Shown here one piece after another: positions 34,331-43,122 of a stretch of DNA of 64,000 nt. Every line of letters begins with the position of its first letter. The stretch's first letter is position 1. The stretch comes from DATEHQ01 sp035279525. GTDB lineage: Bacteria > Chloroflexota > Dormibacteria > Dormibacterales > Dormibacteraceae. The DNA lies in assembly GCA_035279525.1 (NCBI GenBank), contig DATEHQ010000182.1, positions 1 to 64,000 on the forward strand. Direction: 5' to 3'. The position numbers were made by a program, and so were the translations under genes. The notes beneath the pieces are model-generated. The model ran no database searches and was not told the DNA's origin. It saw only the letters and a list, made by a program, of their open reading frames with translations.

Positions 34331-35625
34331 CACACGGCCACTGGCGCGTTCAGGAACGGCACGCGGTCGAAGCTCGAGCCGAGGATCTGCGACGCGTCGG
34401 CACCCAGATGCCCACTGAGGATCTCCTGGTAGACCGAGCGAAAATCGACCGCGTACTTGAGATTGCCCGTCGAGTCCAGGGTGGTGAGGCTCGGCTCCTC
34501 CCCGTACAGGCCGCCCTTCACCGGGTCGCCCATCAGGAGCAGCGGCGCCGCCGCCCCGTGGTCGGTGCCGCCGCTCGCATTCTCCTTGGGCCGCCGACCA
34601 AACTCGGACCATGTCGCGATCAGGACCTTGTCCGACATGCCGTGCGCGGCCAGGTCCTGGTAGAAGGCGCCGACCGCGGAATCGAGGTAGCCCATCAGGT
34701 CGTCGTGTCGGTTGAGCTCTGTGTAATGGGTGTCGAAACCGCCGAGGGTGACATGCAGCAGTTTGACGCCTGTGCCGGTGACGATCAGCTCCGCGGCCAG
34801 CTGCAGCGCCGCCGCCAGCTGGTTCTTCGAGGAATAGACCAGCTTCACCTTGTCGGAGTAGTCAGCCATCGGCTGGTAGCTCGCCGCAGAGGTGCGCAAG
34901 GTAGTCATCGTCTCGGTCGCGGTGGAGATCGCCGTGTCGAAGAGCGCGCCATAGATTCCGGGCGTCCCTTTGTAGAGCGCGCCGACAGCCGCCTCGACCT
35001 CGCCGCCACCGGTGAAGCCGAAAGTCTTCTGGTTTTGAATCACCGTCATGGTCGCCTGAAGGTCGCGCAGCGCTCCAGGTACGTCAGTCGCGCCGCAGGC
35101 GCACCCGGTCAGCGGGTGACCGTTCGAGTCGTACGCGGTTGCCAGGGTGCGGCCGAGCCAGCCGTCGACCTGGCGGCGTGTCGGGTCACCGGTCTCCCAG
35201 ATCCGAATCGACTCGAAATGCGAGAACGTCGGGTTCGGATAGCCGACGCCCTGCACGATGGCAACCTTGCCCTTGTCCCACAGGCCTTTGATGCCCGCCA
35301 GGTTGTGGTTCAGCCCGTACTGGTTGTTGAGCGGCAGCGCTTTCGAGACCATGGGGCCGGCGAGCTTCGGCCGCAGGTCGTACAGGGTGGGGTCTGCCAG
35401 GGGCACGACGGTTCGCAGGCCGTCATTTCCGCCGGCGAGTTGGATCATGACCAGCACGTTCTCGTTCGTGATGCCTTCCTGTTTGGCGGCGTAAACCGCC
35501 CGGGCAAAGGCGTCCGGCACCGCGGCGTAGCCGGCCGCCAGCCCTGAAGCCCCGGCGCCGAAGACAAGGCCGGCGCGCAGAAAATCGCGCCTCTTGAGCT
35601 GATTGATTCCGATCTCTTCACTCAT
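34330..35625 (-). CDS. DUF1501 secreted protein with Tat signal
   Basis: 431-residue DUF1501 protein (alkaline-phosphatase/sulfatase-like fold, function unknown). KRRDFLRAGLVFGAGASGLAAG is a Tat signal. VLVMIQLAGGNDGLRTVVP, LHVTLGGFDTHYTELNRHDDLMGYLDSAVGAFYQDL, TWSEFGRRPKENASGGTDHGAAAPLLLMG are the characteristic blocks with probable metal ligands. ATG 35625 lies 10 bases after the DUF1800 stop region. DUF1501 and DUF1800 are commonly paired. Confidence 0.85.
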   Translation of the reverse strand: MSEEIGINQLKRRDFLRAGLVFGAGASGLAAGYAAVPDAFARAVYAAKQEGITNENVLVMIQLAGGNDGLRTVVPLADPTLYDLRPKLAGPMVSKALPLNNQYGLNHNLAGIKGLWDKGKVAIVQGVGYPNPTFSHFESIRIWETGDPTRRQVDGWLGRTLATAYDSNGHPLTGCACGATDVPGALRDLQATMTVIQNQKTFGFTGGGEVEAAVGALYKGTPGIYGALFDTAISTATETMTTLRTSAASYQPMADYSDKVKLVYSSKNQLAAALQLAAELIVTGTGVKLLHVTLGGFDTHYTELNRHDDLMGYLDSAVGAFYQDLAAHGMSDKVLIATWSEFGRRPKENASGGTDHGAAAPLLLMGDPVKGGLYGEEPSLTTLDSTGNLKYAVDFRSVYQEILSGHLGADASQILGSSFDRVPFLNAPVAV

Positions 35626-35635
35626 TTGCGTGCAC

Positions 35636-37123
35636 CTACTTGAGCTGGAATTCCGGGGAGGCCAGGATGATGAACCAGCGCGATCGATCATCGGCGGCCT
35701 GGTCGAAGAGCAGCGCTGTCTGCCGGCTCACGATGCCGTCGAGGTGTGTTCGCACCGCGTCGGCAGCCGATGGAAGCGAGCTCTTCTGCAGGGCGAGGAT
35801 CGAGGTCGCGAAGTTGACGCGCTCGACGACCGTGTTCGAGGAGATCCACGACTCGTTGTTCGGCCAACCGCTGACGTCGGGGGGATCAAAGAGCGCCTGG
35901 CCCATGCCAGATCCGGCAGCCCCGATCAGCTTCGCCGATTTGGCCACGCCTGCAGCCTGAGCGGCGTGAACCATGAACTCGGTCGGCGTCTTGACCAGCG
36001 TGCGGTAGCCCTGGTCGGCGACGAACTCAGGGCTGGTCAGGATGGCGCGGAACAGCGTCTTCATGTCATAGCCGCTCTTGCGGAACGTGTCCGCCAGGTT
36101 TTTGACGTAGTTGCCGTCGGGACGCGCATTCACGAAGTGCTGCGCCAGCTTGTTGGCGATGAATCCGGCCGTCGCGGGTTGGGCGAGGATCCGGTCGATG
36201 ACACCCTGCGTGTCCAGCGGTCCGGTGTGGCCGAGGTATGTGACGCTGCCTCGATATGCGCGCCGCTGGTTGAAGACTCCGGACTTTTGGGTCGAGTAGA
36301 CCGGGAGCGTGCGCGTGACGTTGTTGGCGACGGCGACGCTCGCGAAGGAGTCGGGCCGCGGCAATTGCCACCCGGCGAGCGCCTTCGCGCTCTCACGCAC
36401 ATCGTCCTCTGTGTAGTTGCCTGGCCCCATCGTGAAGAGCTCCATCACTTCGCGCGAGTAGTTCTCATTGGGACTCTGGCCGGTTGAAGTGGCGAGGTCC
36501 AGGTAGCGGAGCATCGCCGGATCTGTCGTCACCTGCATCAGCATCGACCGCAGGTTGGTCATGCCCATGCGACGCCATGTGAGGTTCTGCCAGTACATGA
36601 ACGTGTCGTCGGCGGCCTTGCGGTAGTCGCTCGTGAAGTGGCCGTGCCAGAAAAGCGTCATTCGCTCGGCGAAAGGAGTCGGCGTCGTCAGCATGTGGTC
36701 GATCCACCACTGCTGCAGCTGTCCGATCGCGAAGCGGCCACCTGGGGTGCTGGCGGCCGCGAGCGCCGGCGGTTCGGCGGGGTGGCTCTCGATCAGGCGG
36801 TCGACTGTCTTGCTGAAGCCGTCCGAAAGGGCGCTCTCGAGCTGCGAGGACGTGTATCCGAAAGTCGTTCGGCGCAGCAGCTGCATCACGCGCGCCGATT
36901 CGGTGCCGAGGGGCGAAACCCAGTCCGAGGTTGAGGTCTGGAACGGGTTGGCGAGCTTCTGCATCGAACCACCGAGCAGGCGGACAGCGCCGACCGCGAC
37001 ACCTGTGGCGAGGGCGGCGGCCAGAGCCTGCCGGCGAGTGATGCCGCGGCGTGGGGTGACAGTAGAGCCGGACGCGGGGTCGATCTTGTCTTCGATTGGT
37101 GCGAGGCTCACGGGTCCATTCAA
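35636..37123 (-). CDS. DUF1800 secreted protein with Tat-like signal
   Basis: 495-residue DUF1800 protein. TRRQALAAALATGVAVGAVRLLGG is a Tat-type leader. RVMQLLRRTTFGYTSSQLESAL, MTLFWHGHFTSDYRKA, NENYSREVMELFTMGPGNYTEDDVRESAKALAGW and the end block GMGQALFDPPDVSGWPNNESWIS define the family. First gene of the operon DUF1800-DUF1501-small protein-apbE-ferric reductase. Start is TTG 37123; the in-frame GTG at 37111 is an alternative. Confidence 0.85.
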   Translation of the reverse strand: MNGPVSLAPIEDKIDPASGSTVTPRRGITRRQALAAALATGVAVGAVRLLGGSMQKLANPFQTSTSDWVSPLGTESARVMQLLRRTTFGYTSSQLESALSDGFSKTVDRLIESHPAEPPALAAASTPGGRFAIGQLQQWWIDHMLTTPTPFAERMTLFWHGHFTSDYRKAADDTFMYWQNLTWRRMGMTNLRSMLMQVTTDPAMLRYLDLATSTGQSPNENYSREVMELFTMGPGNYTEDDVRESAKALAGWQLPRPDSFASVAVANNVTRTLPVYSTQKSGVFNQRRAYRGSVTYLGHTGPLDTQGVIDRILAQPATAGFIANKLAQHFVNARPDGNYVKNLADTFRKSGYDMKTLFRAILTSPEFVADQGYRTLVKTPTEFMVHAAQAAGVAKSAKLIGAAGSGMGQALFDPPDVSGWPNNESWISSNTVVERVNFATSILALQKSSLPSAADAVRTHLDGIVSRQTALLFDQAADDRSRWFIILASPEFQLK

Positions 37124-37245
37124 TCCCCGGGGGCCGTAGGTGGCATTACCCGGATGTGAAGAATTCGTAAGCGCTGGCCGATCCGGCGAGCAGGTCGACC
37201 CGCGGAATCGTCCCCTCGCCGGGTCTTAACCGGCTGGCTTGTGCT

Positions 37246-37397
37246 GCTAGGCGGGCAGTCCTAGGCTCGCGGGGTACGGTGGGTCGGGCTGGGGGAGGGA
37301 GCCCACGGGAGAGGGAGGGCCCGGCAGTGATGCGCCCGAGCGGGGTTTTGGCGCTCCGATGCTCGCGAATGCTAGGCTTTGGAGGCAAATGCCTAGC
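37246..37397 (+). promoter_or_regulatory. GCTAGGC-type operator sites upstream of the molybdate regulator
   Basis: The 265-base gap 37124-37388 has no gene. It holds GCTAGGC at 37246-37252 and CCTAGGC at 37260-37266, and a perfect inverted pair GCTAGGC (37371-37377) / GCCTAGC (37391-37397). The inverted pair encloses the GGAGG and the ATG of the regulator, and its left arm contains TAGGCT, a possible -10 box 10 bases before the start. Autoregulation by the HTH-TOBE protein, or a hairpin masking its ribosome-binding site, would fit. Confidence 0.45.
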
Positions 37398-37784
37398 TAC
37401 CGCCTCGGTCAGGCCGCCAAGATGCTGGGGGTCAGCTCCGACACCGTCCGCCGCATGGTGGATGACGGGCGGCTGACGGCCGCGCGGACCACGGGCGGCC
37501 AGCGCCTGGTCGATGGGACCTCGCTGGCACGGCTCGCCAAGCCCGGCCGCCCGAAGGAGCACGAGGTCTTCGTGGCGCAATCGGCTCGCAACCGGTTTGC
37601 GGGCATCGTCACTCGAGTGATCAAGGACCGTGTCGCGGCGCAGGTCGAGATCCAGGCCGGCCCTCATCGCCTTGTCTCGCTGCTGACGCGGGAGGCCGTC
37701 GACGAGCTCAAGCTGAAGCCGGGAATGCCGGCCGTCGCCGTGGTCAAGGCCACCAACGTCGGCGTGGAGCTGCCCCGTGACTAG
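37389..37784 (+). CDS. HTH-TOBE (molybdate-responsive) regulator
   Basis: 131 residues: an excisionase/MerR-type helix-turn-helix (YRLGQAAKMLGVSSDTVRRMVDDGRLTAARTTGGQRLVDG, residues 4-45) joined to a mop/TOBE domain (ARNRFAGIVTRVIKDRVAAQVEIQ, residues 66-130) that binds molybdate or tungstate. Its stop overlaps modA by 8 bases. It presumably represses modABC when oxyanion is bound. ATG chosen for the GGAGG four bases upstream. Confidence 0.85.
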   Translation: MPSYRLGQAAKMLGVSSDTVRRMVDDGRLTAARTTGGQRLVDGTSLARLAKPGRPKEHEVFVAQSARNRFAGIVTRVIKDRVAAQVEIQAGPHRLVSLLTREAVDELKLKPGMPAVAVVKATNVGVELPRD

Positions 37785-38529
37785 GAAGGCGCCGGCTCTT
37801 TTCGCAGTCGCCCTTGTTCTGGCCGCCTGCGGCACAGCGTCGAACGGAAACTCGCCGAAAGCATCCGCGATCACCGTCTTCGCCGCCGCCTCCCTGCAGC
37901 CGCCGTTCGACAGGATCGGCCGGCAGCTCAAGAGCAGCCAGAACCTCACGACCACGTTCAGCTACGCCGGGACACAGACCCTCACCGCCCAGCTGCAGCA
38001 GGGTGCGCAGGCAGACGTCTTCGCTTCTGCCGACACGACCCACATGACAACGCTGCAGAGTGGCGGCCTGATCGCCGGCGCACCGACGGTCTTTGCCCAC
38101 AACCGCCTCGAGATCGCGGTCGCCAAGGGCAACCCGAAAGGCATCCACACGCTCGCCGACCTGGCACGCTCGGGGCTGGTGGTGGTCCTCGCCGACCCCT
38201 CCGTCCCGGCCGGCAAATACGCCGCGCAGGCGCTCGCCAGGGCGGGAGTCAAGGTCAAGCCCGCCAGCCTCGAACTCCAGGTCACCGCCGTACTGAACAA
38301 GGTGGCCCTCGGTGAGGCCGACGCCGGGATCGTCTATGTCAGCGACATCGTCACGAGCGGAAAAGTGGATGGCGTCGCGATCCCGGACAATCAGAACGTG
38401 ATCGCCGTCTACCCGATCGCGGCCCTCAAGACGGCGCAGAACTCGGCGGGATCGATGACCTTCATCACCTTTTTGCTCTCTTCCGGCGGCCAGGCCATCC
38501 TGAAATCGGCGGGCTTCGCCCCAGCGTGA
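37777..38529 (+). CDS. modA: molybdate-binding lipoprotein
   Basis: 250-residue periplasmic-type binding protein, lipobox LVLAACG. ITVFAAASLQPPFDRIG, FSYAGTQTLTAQLQQGAQADVFASAD and GEADAGIVYVSDI are ModA motifs for the oxyanion site. GTG start inside the regulator gene; GTGA overlap with modB. Confidence 0.9.
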   Translation: MTRKAPALFAVALVLAACGTASNGNSPKASAITVFAAASLQPPFDRIGRQLKSSQNLTTTFSYAGTQTLTAQLQQGAQADVFASADTTHMTTLQSGGLIAGAPTVFAHNRLEIAVAKGNPKGIHTLADLARSGLVVVLADPSVPAGKYAAQALARAGVKVKPASLELQVTAVLNKVALGEADAGIVYVSDIVTSGKVDGVAIPDNQNVIAVYPIAALKTAQNSAGSMTFITFLLSSGGQAILKSAGFAPA

Positions 38530-39308
38530 GCCGGCCGCGGATACCGCCCGCGCTGGGCCTGCTCGCGGGACTCGGACTCCTCTTCTTCCTCCTCCCCCTC
38601 GCCGGCCTCGTCGTCCGCGCGCCCTGGGACCAGCTCGGGACAGCCCTCACCGCGCCCGAGACCGGTACCGCGCTCGAGCTGTCACTCTTCTGCTCGCTGA
38701 CGGCGACGGCCACCGCCCTCGTCCTTGGCATCCCGCTCGCGCTCCTCCTCTCGCGGACCACCGGCGCGCTCCGCAGAGGGCTGCGCGCCCTGACCACGCT
38801 ACCGATGGTCTTACCGCCTGTCGTTGGCGGCGTTGCTCTGCTGCTCGCGTTTGGCCGGCGCGGCCTGTTCGGCCAGGTGCTTTACGAGGTGCTCGGCGTC
38901 CAGATCCCCTTCACCACGGCCGCCGCGGTCATGGCAGAAACCTTTGTCGCCATGCCCTTTCTCGTCATCGCGGTCGAAGGTGGGCTGCGCTCGCTCGATC
39001 AGCGTTATGAAGAAGCGGCTCGCGCGCTTGGCGCCGGCAGCATGCGGGTATTCTTCCGCGTCACCTTGCCGCTGCTGCGACCGGCCATCTTCTCTGGCGC
39101 AGTGCTTTGCTGGGCGCGAGCCCTCGGCGAATTCGGGGCCACCATCACATTCGCGGGCAACCTGCCCGGCCGCACCGAAACGGTGCCGATCGCCGTATAC
39201 GTTGCCCTCGAGACGAATCCCGACGGCGCCATCGTGCTCAGCCTCATCCTGCTCGCGGTCTCGGTCGCGATCCTGGTCGGCATGCGCGATCGCTGGCTCG
39301 GCGTATGA
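38526..39308 (+). CDS. modB: molybdate ABC transporter permease
   Basis: 260-residue permease with about five to six membrane helices. LPMVLPPVVGGVALLLAFG and the EAA loop YEEAARALGAGSMRVFFRVTLPLLRPAIFSG for contact with ModC are clear. Coupled on both sides by GTGA/ATGA overlaps. Confidence 0.9.
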   Translation: MSRPRIPPALGLLAGLGLLFFLLPLAGLVVRAPWDQLGTALTAPETGTALELSLFCSLTATATALVLGIPLALLLSRTTGALRRGLRALTTLPMVLPPVVGGVALLLAFGRRGLFGQVLYEVLGVQIPFTTAAAVMAETFVAMPFLVIAVEGGLRSLDQRYEEAARALGAGSMRVFFRVTLPLLRPAIFSGAVLCWARALGEFGATITFAGNLPGRTETVPIAVYVALETNPDGAIVLSLILLAVSVAILVGMRDRWLGV

Positions 39309-40348
39309 GCCTCCAGGCGGACATGCGGGTCAGGCGCGATGGCTTCACGCTCGACGTCAAGCTCGAAGCCGCCACCACGGAGACCATCGCCGTGCTCGGC
39401 CCCAATGGAGCGGGCAAGACCACTTTGCTCCGGGCGCTGGCGGGACTGGTTCCGATCGAGGGTCGAATCGTGCTCGATGGAGACGTGCTCGACGATTCCA
39501 GCAGCGGTCGTCACCTGCCGACCGAAAAGCGACAGGTCGGCCTTGTGTTCCAGGACCACGTCCTCTTTCCACATCTGAGTGTGCTCGACAACGTTGCCTT
39601 TGGGCTGCGCGCCCGTGGCACACCTGGTGCTGACACCGTTGCGCGCCGCTGGCTGGAAACGGCTGGGCTCGATTCGCGCGCCAGCGCCATGCCGCGAGAG
39701 CTTTCGGGCGGACAGGCTCAGCGCATCGCGCTTGTGCGCACCCTTGCGACCGAACCGCACCTCCTCCTCCTGGACGAGCCGCTGTCTGCGCTCGACGTCA
39801 CCATCCGGGCCGAGGTCAGGCGCGAGCTGGCACGGCACCTCGCCTCATTCAAAGGCGTTCGGGTCCTGGTCACGCACGACCCGCTCGAGGCGATGGCGCT
39901 GGCCGACCGCATCGTCCTGCTAGAGCAAGGCCGAGTCGTTCAGACCGGCACGCCCCAGGAGGTCACCGCGCGACCCCGATCGCGCTTCGCGGCTGACCTC
40001 GCGGGCGTCAACCTGCTGCGGGGTCAAGCGCACGCGGACCACGTCAGGCTCGACAACGGCGTGGAGCTGGCAGCGCCCGAGGCCGGCGAGGGCGAGGTCT
40101 TCGCGGTGATTCACCCGCGCGCGGTCGCGCTGTACCTCGAGAAACCCGAGGGAACGCCACGCAACGTCTGGCGCGGCAGGGCGGGTGACATCGACCTGCG
40201 CGGCGAGCGCGTGCGCGTCAGCGTCGTTGGCGAGGTCCCGCTGGTAGCCGAGGTCACGCCGGCCGCGGTGCGGCAGCTGCACCTCGACGGTGGGGCCGAG
40301 GTCTGGGTCTCGGTCAAGGCCACCGAAATCTCCGTCTATCCCGCGTAG
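39305..40348 (+). CDS. modC: molybdate ABC transporter ATPase
   Basis: 347 residues. Walker A GPNGAGKTT, Q-loop VFQDHVLFPHLSVLDNVAFGL, signature LSGGQAQRIALVR, Walker B LLLLDEPLSALD and H-loop LVTHDPLEAM form the ABC domain; residues 270-345 are a single TOBE domain (FAVIHPRAVALYLEKPEG onward). Last gene of the mod operon; the next gene has its own promoter. Confidence 0.9.
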   Translation: MSLQADMRVRRDGFTLDVKLEAATTETIAVLGPNGAGKTTLLRALAGLVPIEGRIVLDGDVLDDSSSGRHLPTEKRQVGLVFQDHVLFPHLSVLDNVAFGLRARGTPGADTVARRWLETAGLDSRASAMPRELSGGQAQRIALVRTLATEPHLLLLDEPLSALDVTIRAEVRRELARHLASFKGVRVLVTHDPLEAMALADRIVLLEQGRVVQTGTPQEVTARPRSRFAADLAGVNLLRGQAHADHVRLDNGVELAAPEAGEGEVFAVIHPRAVALYLEKPEGTPRNVWRGRAGDIDLRGERVRVSVVGEVPLVAEVTPAAVRQLHLDGGAEVWVSVKATEISVYPA

Positions 40349-40377
40349 GCCACCGCCGCGCGTAGGATCGCGGCACG

Positions 40378-41769
40378 GTGGCGAGGTTGGTCGCGATGTC
40401 GAGCGTCGACGCCGCCTGGTTGGGGATGGAGGACCCGACCAACCTGATGATGGTCACCGGCGTGCTCATGGTCGAGGGCAAGGTCGACGTCAAGCGCCTG
40501 CGCGCGCTGCTCGACCGGCGCCTCGCTCCGTTTGGTCGCTTCCACCACAGGGTTGTGCGCCCGCGCATGCGCGGCAATCTCCCCCACTGGCAGGACGACT
40601 CCAGCTTCGACATCGACAACCACGTCAGCCACGTCGCGCTGCCGGCCCCAGGTGGCGACACGGCGCTGCGCAACATGGTCAGCGAGTTGATGAGCACACC
40701 GCTCGACTTCACCAAGCCGTTGTGGCAGATCCACGTGATCGACGGTCACGACCAGGGCTCGGTCGTGCTGGCGCGGATCCACCACTGCATCGGCGACGGC
40801 ATCGCGCTGGTGCGCGTGATGCTCTCGCTGACCGACGCATCGCCTCACGCGCGTCCAACCCGTCCGCGAACTGACAAGGGCGCGGGCGGCTTCTCGCTGG
40901 ATTGGCTGCCTGCGGCCATAGTCCGTGGCGTGGCCGCGGGCCAGGACCTGATCGCGAACCCGGCAAGGCTGACCGACCTGGCGCGGGTCGGCGCGCACGG
41001 CGCCTACCGGCTCGGGCGCCTGGTCGCGTTGCCGCCCGATCCGCCGACCGCGTTCAAGGGCAAGCTCGGACGCCGAAAGCGGGCGGCCTGGTCTGAGCCC
41101 GTGCCGCTCGAAGACTTCAAGCTCATCGGCAAGGCGTTCGGCGCGACGGTCAATGACGTGCTGGTGGCGGTGACCGCCGGCGCGCTGCGGCGCTATCTCG
41201 AGAAGCAGGGCGTCTCGACCGCCGGGCTCGCCATCCGCGCGTCCGTTCCCGTCAACCTGCGCCCACTGGACCAGGCGCACAAGCTGGGTAACTCCTTCGG
41301 CCTGGTCTTCCTCACGCTGCCGGTGGGCACCGTCGACCCGGTCAAGCGGCTGCGCGCGATCAAGCAGGAGATGGACGGCCTCAAGCGCTCGCCGGAGGCC
41401 CTCGTGGCGTTCGGGGTCTTGAGCCTGCTCGGGCTCGCGCCGGTCGAGGTGGAGCAGTTGGGTCTGCGCTTCTTCGGGAGCAAGGCGACGGCGGTGCTCA
41501 CCAACGTGCCGGGGCCACGCGAGCCGCTCTATCTGTCGGGCCGCAAGGTGGAACGCGTGATGTTCTGGGTGCCGCAGTCGGGCAGGCTGGGCCTCGGCGT
41601 CAGCATCCTCAGCTACGCCGGTGGCGTGATGCTCGGGGTGGCCACCGATGAAGGCCTGGTTCCCGACCCCGAAAGGATCGTCGAAGCGTTCCGGGCCGAG
41701 CTCATCGCCCTGCGCGGGACGGCGCTGCGGAAGGCGCCGCGGCGGTCTCGGGCTGCAGCCCATGTTTAA
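40378..41769 (+). CDS. wax ester synthase / diacylglycerol acyltransferase family protein
   Basis: 463-residue WS/DGAT family enzyme making wax esters or triacylglycerol from acyl-CoA. ARIHHCIGDGIAL is the catalytic HHxxxDG motif, PLWQIHVIDG precedes it, TVNDVLVAVTAGALRRYL and the PVNLRP and NVPGPREPLYLSG blocks follow. One such enzyme suggests storage-lipid metabolism. GTG start nine bases after TAGGAT. Confidence 0.87.
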   Translation: MARLVAMSSVDAAWLGMEDPTNLMMVTGVLMVEGKVDVKRLRALLDRRLAPFGRFHHRVVRPRMRGNLPHWQDDSSFDIDNHVSHVALPAPGGDTALRNMVSELMSTPLDFTKPLWQIHVIDGHDQGSVVLARIHHCIGDGIALVRVMLSLTDASPHARPTRPRTDKGAGGFSLDWLPAAIVRGVAAGQDLIANPARLTDLARVGAHGAYRLGRLVALPPDPPTAFKGKLGRRKRAAWSEPVPLEDFKLIGKAFGATVNDVLVAVTAGALRRYLEKQGVSTAGLAIRASVPVNLRPLDQAHKLGNSFGLVFLTLPVGTVDPVKRLRAIKQEMDGLKRSPEALVAFGVLSLLGLAPVEVEQLGLRFFGSKATAVLTNVPGPREPLYLSGRKVERVMFWVPQSGRLGLGVSILSYAGGVMLGVATDEGLVPDPERIVEAFRAELIALRGTALRKAPRRSRAAAHV

Positions 41770-41800
41770 CCGATCTGTTACTTGGTAATGTTGTAACACC

Positions 41801-42742
41801 ATGGCCGAGGCGGTCTCCGAGCGCGAGGCGCTGGACGCTTACTCGACGACGGTCAGCTCCGTTGCCGAGCGCGTCCTTCCGTCGGTGGCGAGCCTTCGCG
41901 TCGGCCGCATGGGCCGGGGCGGCGCCGGCTCTGGCGTGGTCATCACCCCGGACGGATTCATCGTCACCTCCGCCCACGTGGTCGCGTCGTCGGGTTCCGT
42001 CAGCGCCTCGTTCCTCGACGGCAGCGAATACGAGGTTGACGTGGTGGGCGCCGACCCACTCTCCGACCTCGCCGTCGCGCGCGCCCGCGCCGCGACGCTG
42101 GAGCCGGCCCGGATCGGCAACGCCGATGAGCTGCGCGTGGGTCAGCTCGTCGTCGCGGTTGGCAACCCGATGGGCTTTTCCGGTTCCGTCACGTCGGGGG
42201 TCGTCAGTGGGTTAGGCCGCTCGCTGGCGACCGCCGACGGTAACGGACATCGCCGCTTCATCGAGGATGTCATCCAGACCGACGCCGCGCTCAACCCCGG
42301 CAACTCGGGCGGGGCGCTGGCCGACTGGCGGGCCCGGCTGATCGGCGTCAACACGGCGGTGGCCGGCATGGGCCTCGGGCTGGCCGTGCCGATGAACTCC
42401 ACCACGCAGGCCATCCTCTCCGCCCTTATGCGCAGCGGCCGCGTCCGGCGCGCCTACCTCGGCATCGCGGGCGGCACGCGTGCGCTGCCACCCACTTTCG
42501 CGCAGCGGCTCGGTCGGAAGGCAGGCGTGGAGGTGCAGGAGGTCGTCGCCGGCAGCCCGGCGGCGGGTGGCAAGCTGCAGGCGGGCGATGTGATCGTCTC
42601 GGTTGGAGAGACCGCGGTGGCCAAGGCCGGCGACCTCCAGAGGTTGATGGTCGAGGCTCGCATCGGTTCGAAGCTCGCGCTCACCGTCTTGCGCGCCGAC
42701 CAGCTGGTCAAGCTCGAGGTCATCCCCGTAGAGCTCGGGTAG
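41801..42742 (+). CDS. HtrA-like serine protease with PDZ domain
   Basis: 313 residues. Trypsin-like domain with TSAHVV (His), DPLSDLAVARA (Asp) and NPGNSGGAL (Ser) at canonical spacing, then a PDZ domain (YLGIAGGTRALPPTFAQRLGRKAGVEVQEV). No signal peptide or membrane anchor precedes the protease domain, unusual for DegP/HtrA, so it may act in the cytoplasm. TAATGT box nine bases before the ATG. Confidence 0.85.
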   Translation: MAEAVSEREALDAYSTTVSSVAERVLPSVASLRVGRMGRGGAGSGVVITPDGFIVTSAHVVASSGSVSASFLDGSEYEVDVVGADPLSDLAVARARAATLEPARIGNADELRVGQLVVAVGNPMGFSGSVTSGVVSGLGRSLATADGNGHRRFIEDVIQTDAALNPGNSGGALADWRARLIGVNTAVAGMGLGLAVPMNSTTQAILSALMRSGRVRRAYLGIAGGTRALPPTFAQRLGRKAGVEVQEVVAGSPAAGGKLQAGDVIVSVGETAVAKAGDLQRLMVEARIGSKLALTVLRADQLVKLEVIPVELG

Positions 42743-42749
42743 CGGCGCC

Positions 42750-43112
42750 ACCCCGGCCCCATCCCCGGGCTGCGCCCGGTACTTCCCCGCCAGGCGGGGA
42801 AGGCCAGCTTCGGGGGAGGCCTGCTCCTGTAGGCGGGGAAGGCCTGCTTCGGGCGGCCTGCTCCCGTAGGCGGGGAAGGCGTGCTTCGGGCGGCCTGCTC
42901 CCGTAGGCGGGGAAGGCCTGCTCTTGGCGGCGAACCTTACCCCGGCCCCATCCCCGGGCTCCGCCCGGTACTTCCCCGCCATGCGGGGAAGGCCAGCTTC
43001 GACCCGCCATGCGGGGAAGGCCAGCTTCGCCCCGCCATGCGGGGAAGGCCAGCTTCGACCCGCCAGGCGGGGAAGACCTGCTTCGACCCGCTAGGCGGGG
43101 AAGGCCGACTAC
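42750..43112. repeat. complex GC-rich repeat array around GCGGGGAAGGCCAGCTTCG
   Basis: The core GCGGGGAAGGCCAGCTTCG (with G-C-T variants) recurs about nine times. Between 42792 and 42930 the copies have a 37-base period with GGCGGCCTGCTCCCGTA spacers; between 42980 and 43105 the period is 28 bases with ACCCGCCAT linkers. A longer block beginning CCCCGGCCCCATCCCCGGGC and ending in the first core occurs twice, at 42751 and 42940. TTCCCCGCCATGCGGGGAA and relatives are palindromic. Repeats are imperfect and spacers are also repeated, so this is not a CRISPR array. It fills the gap between the protease and ppk2 genes. Confidence 0.85.
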
Positions 43113-43122
43113 ACTCGCTGGG

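Noticed and set aside
37230..37330. molybdenum-cofactor riboswitch before the mod operon
   Set aside because: The stretch is G-rich but I could not fold it into the Moco motif; only the GCTAGGC repeats are convincing.
37146..37955. 269-residue minus-strand ORF over the regulator and modA
   Set aside because: Antisense shadow without motifs; modA and the HTH-TOBE gene explain the region.
42750..43112. CRISPR array
   Set aside because: The spacing changes from 37 to 28 bases, the 'spacers' are themselves repeated, and no cas gene is near.
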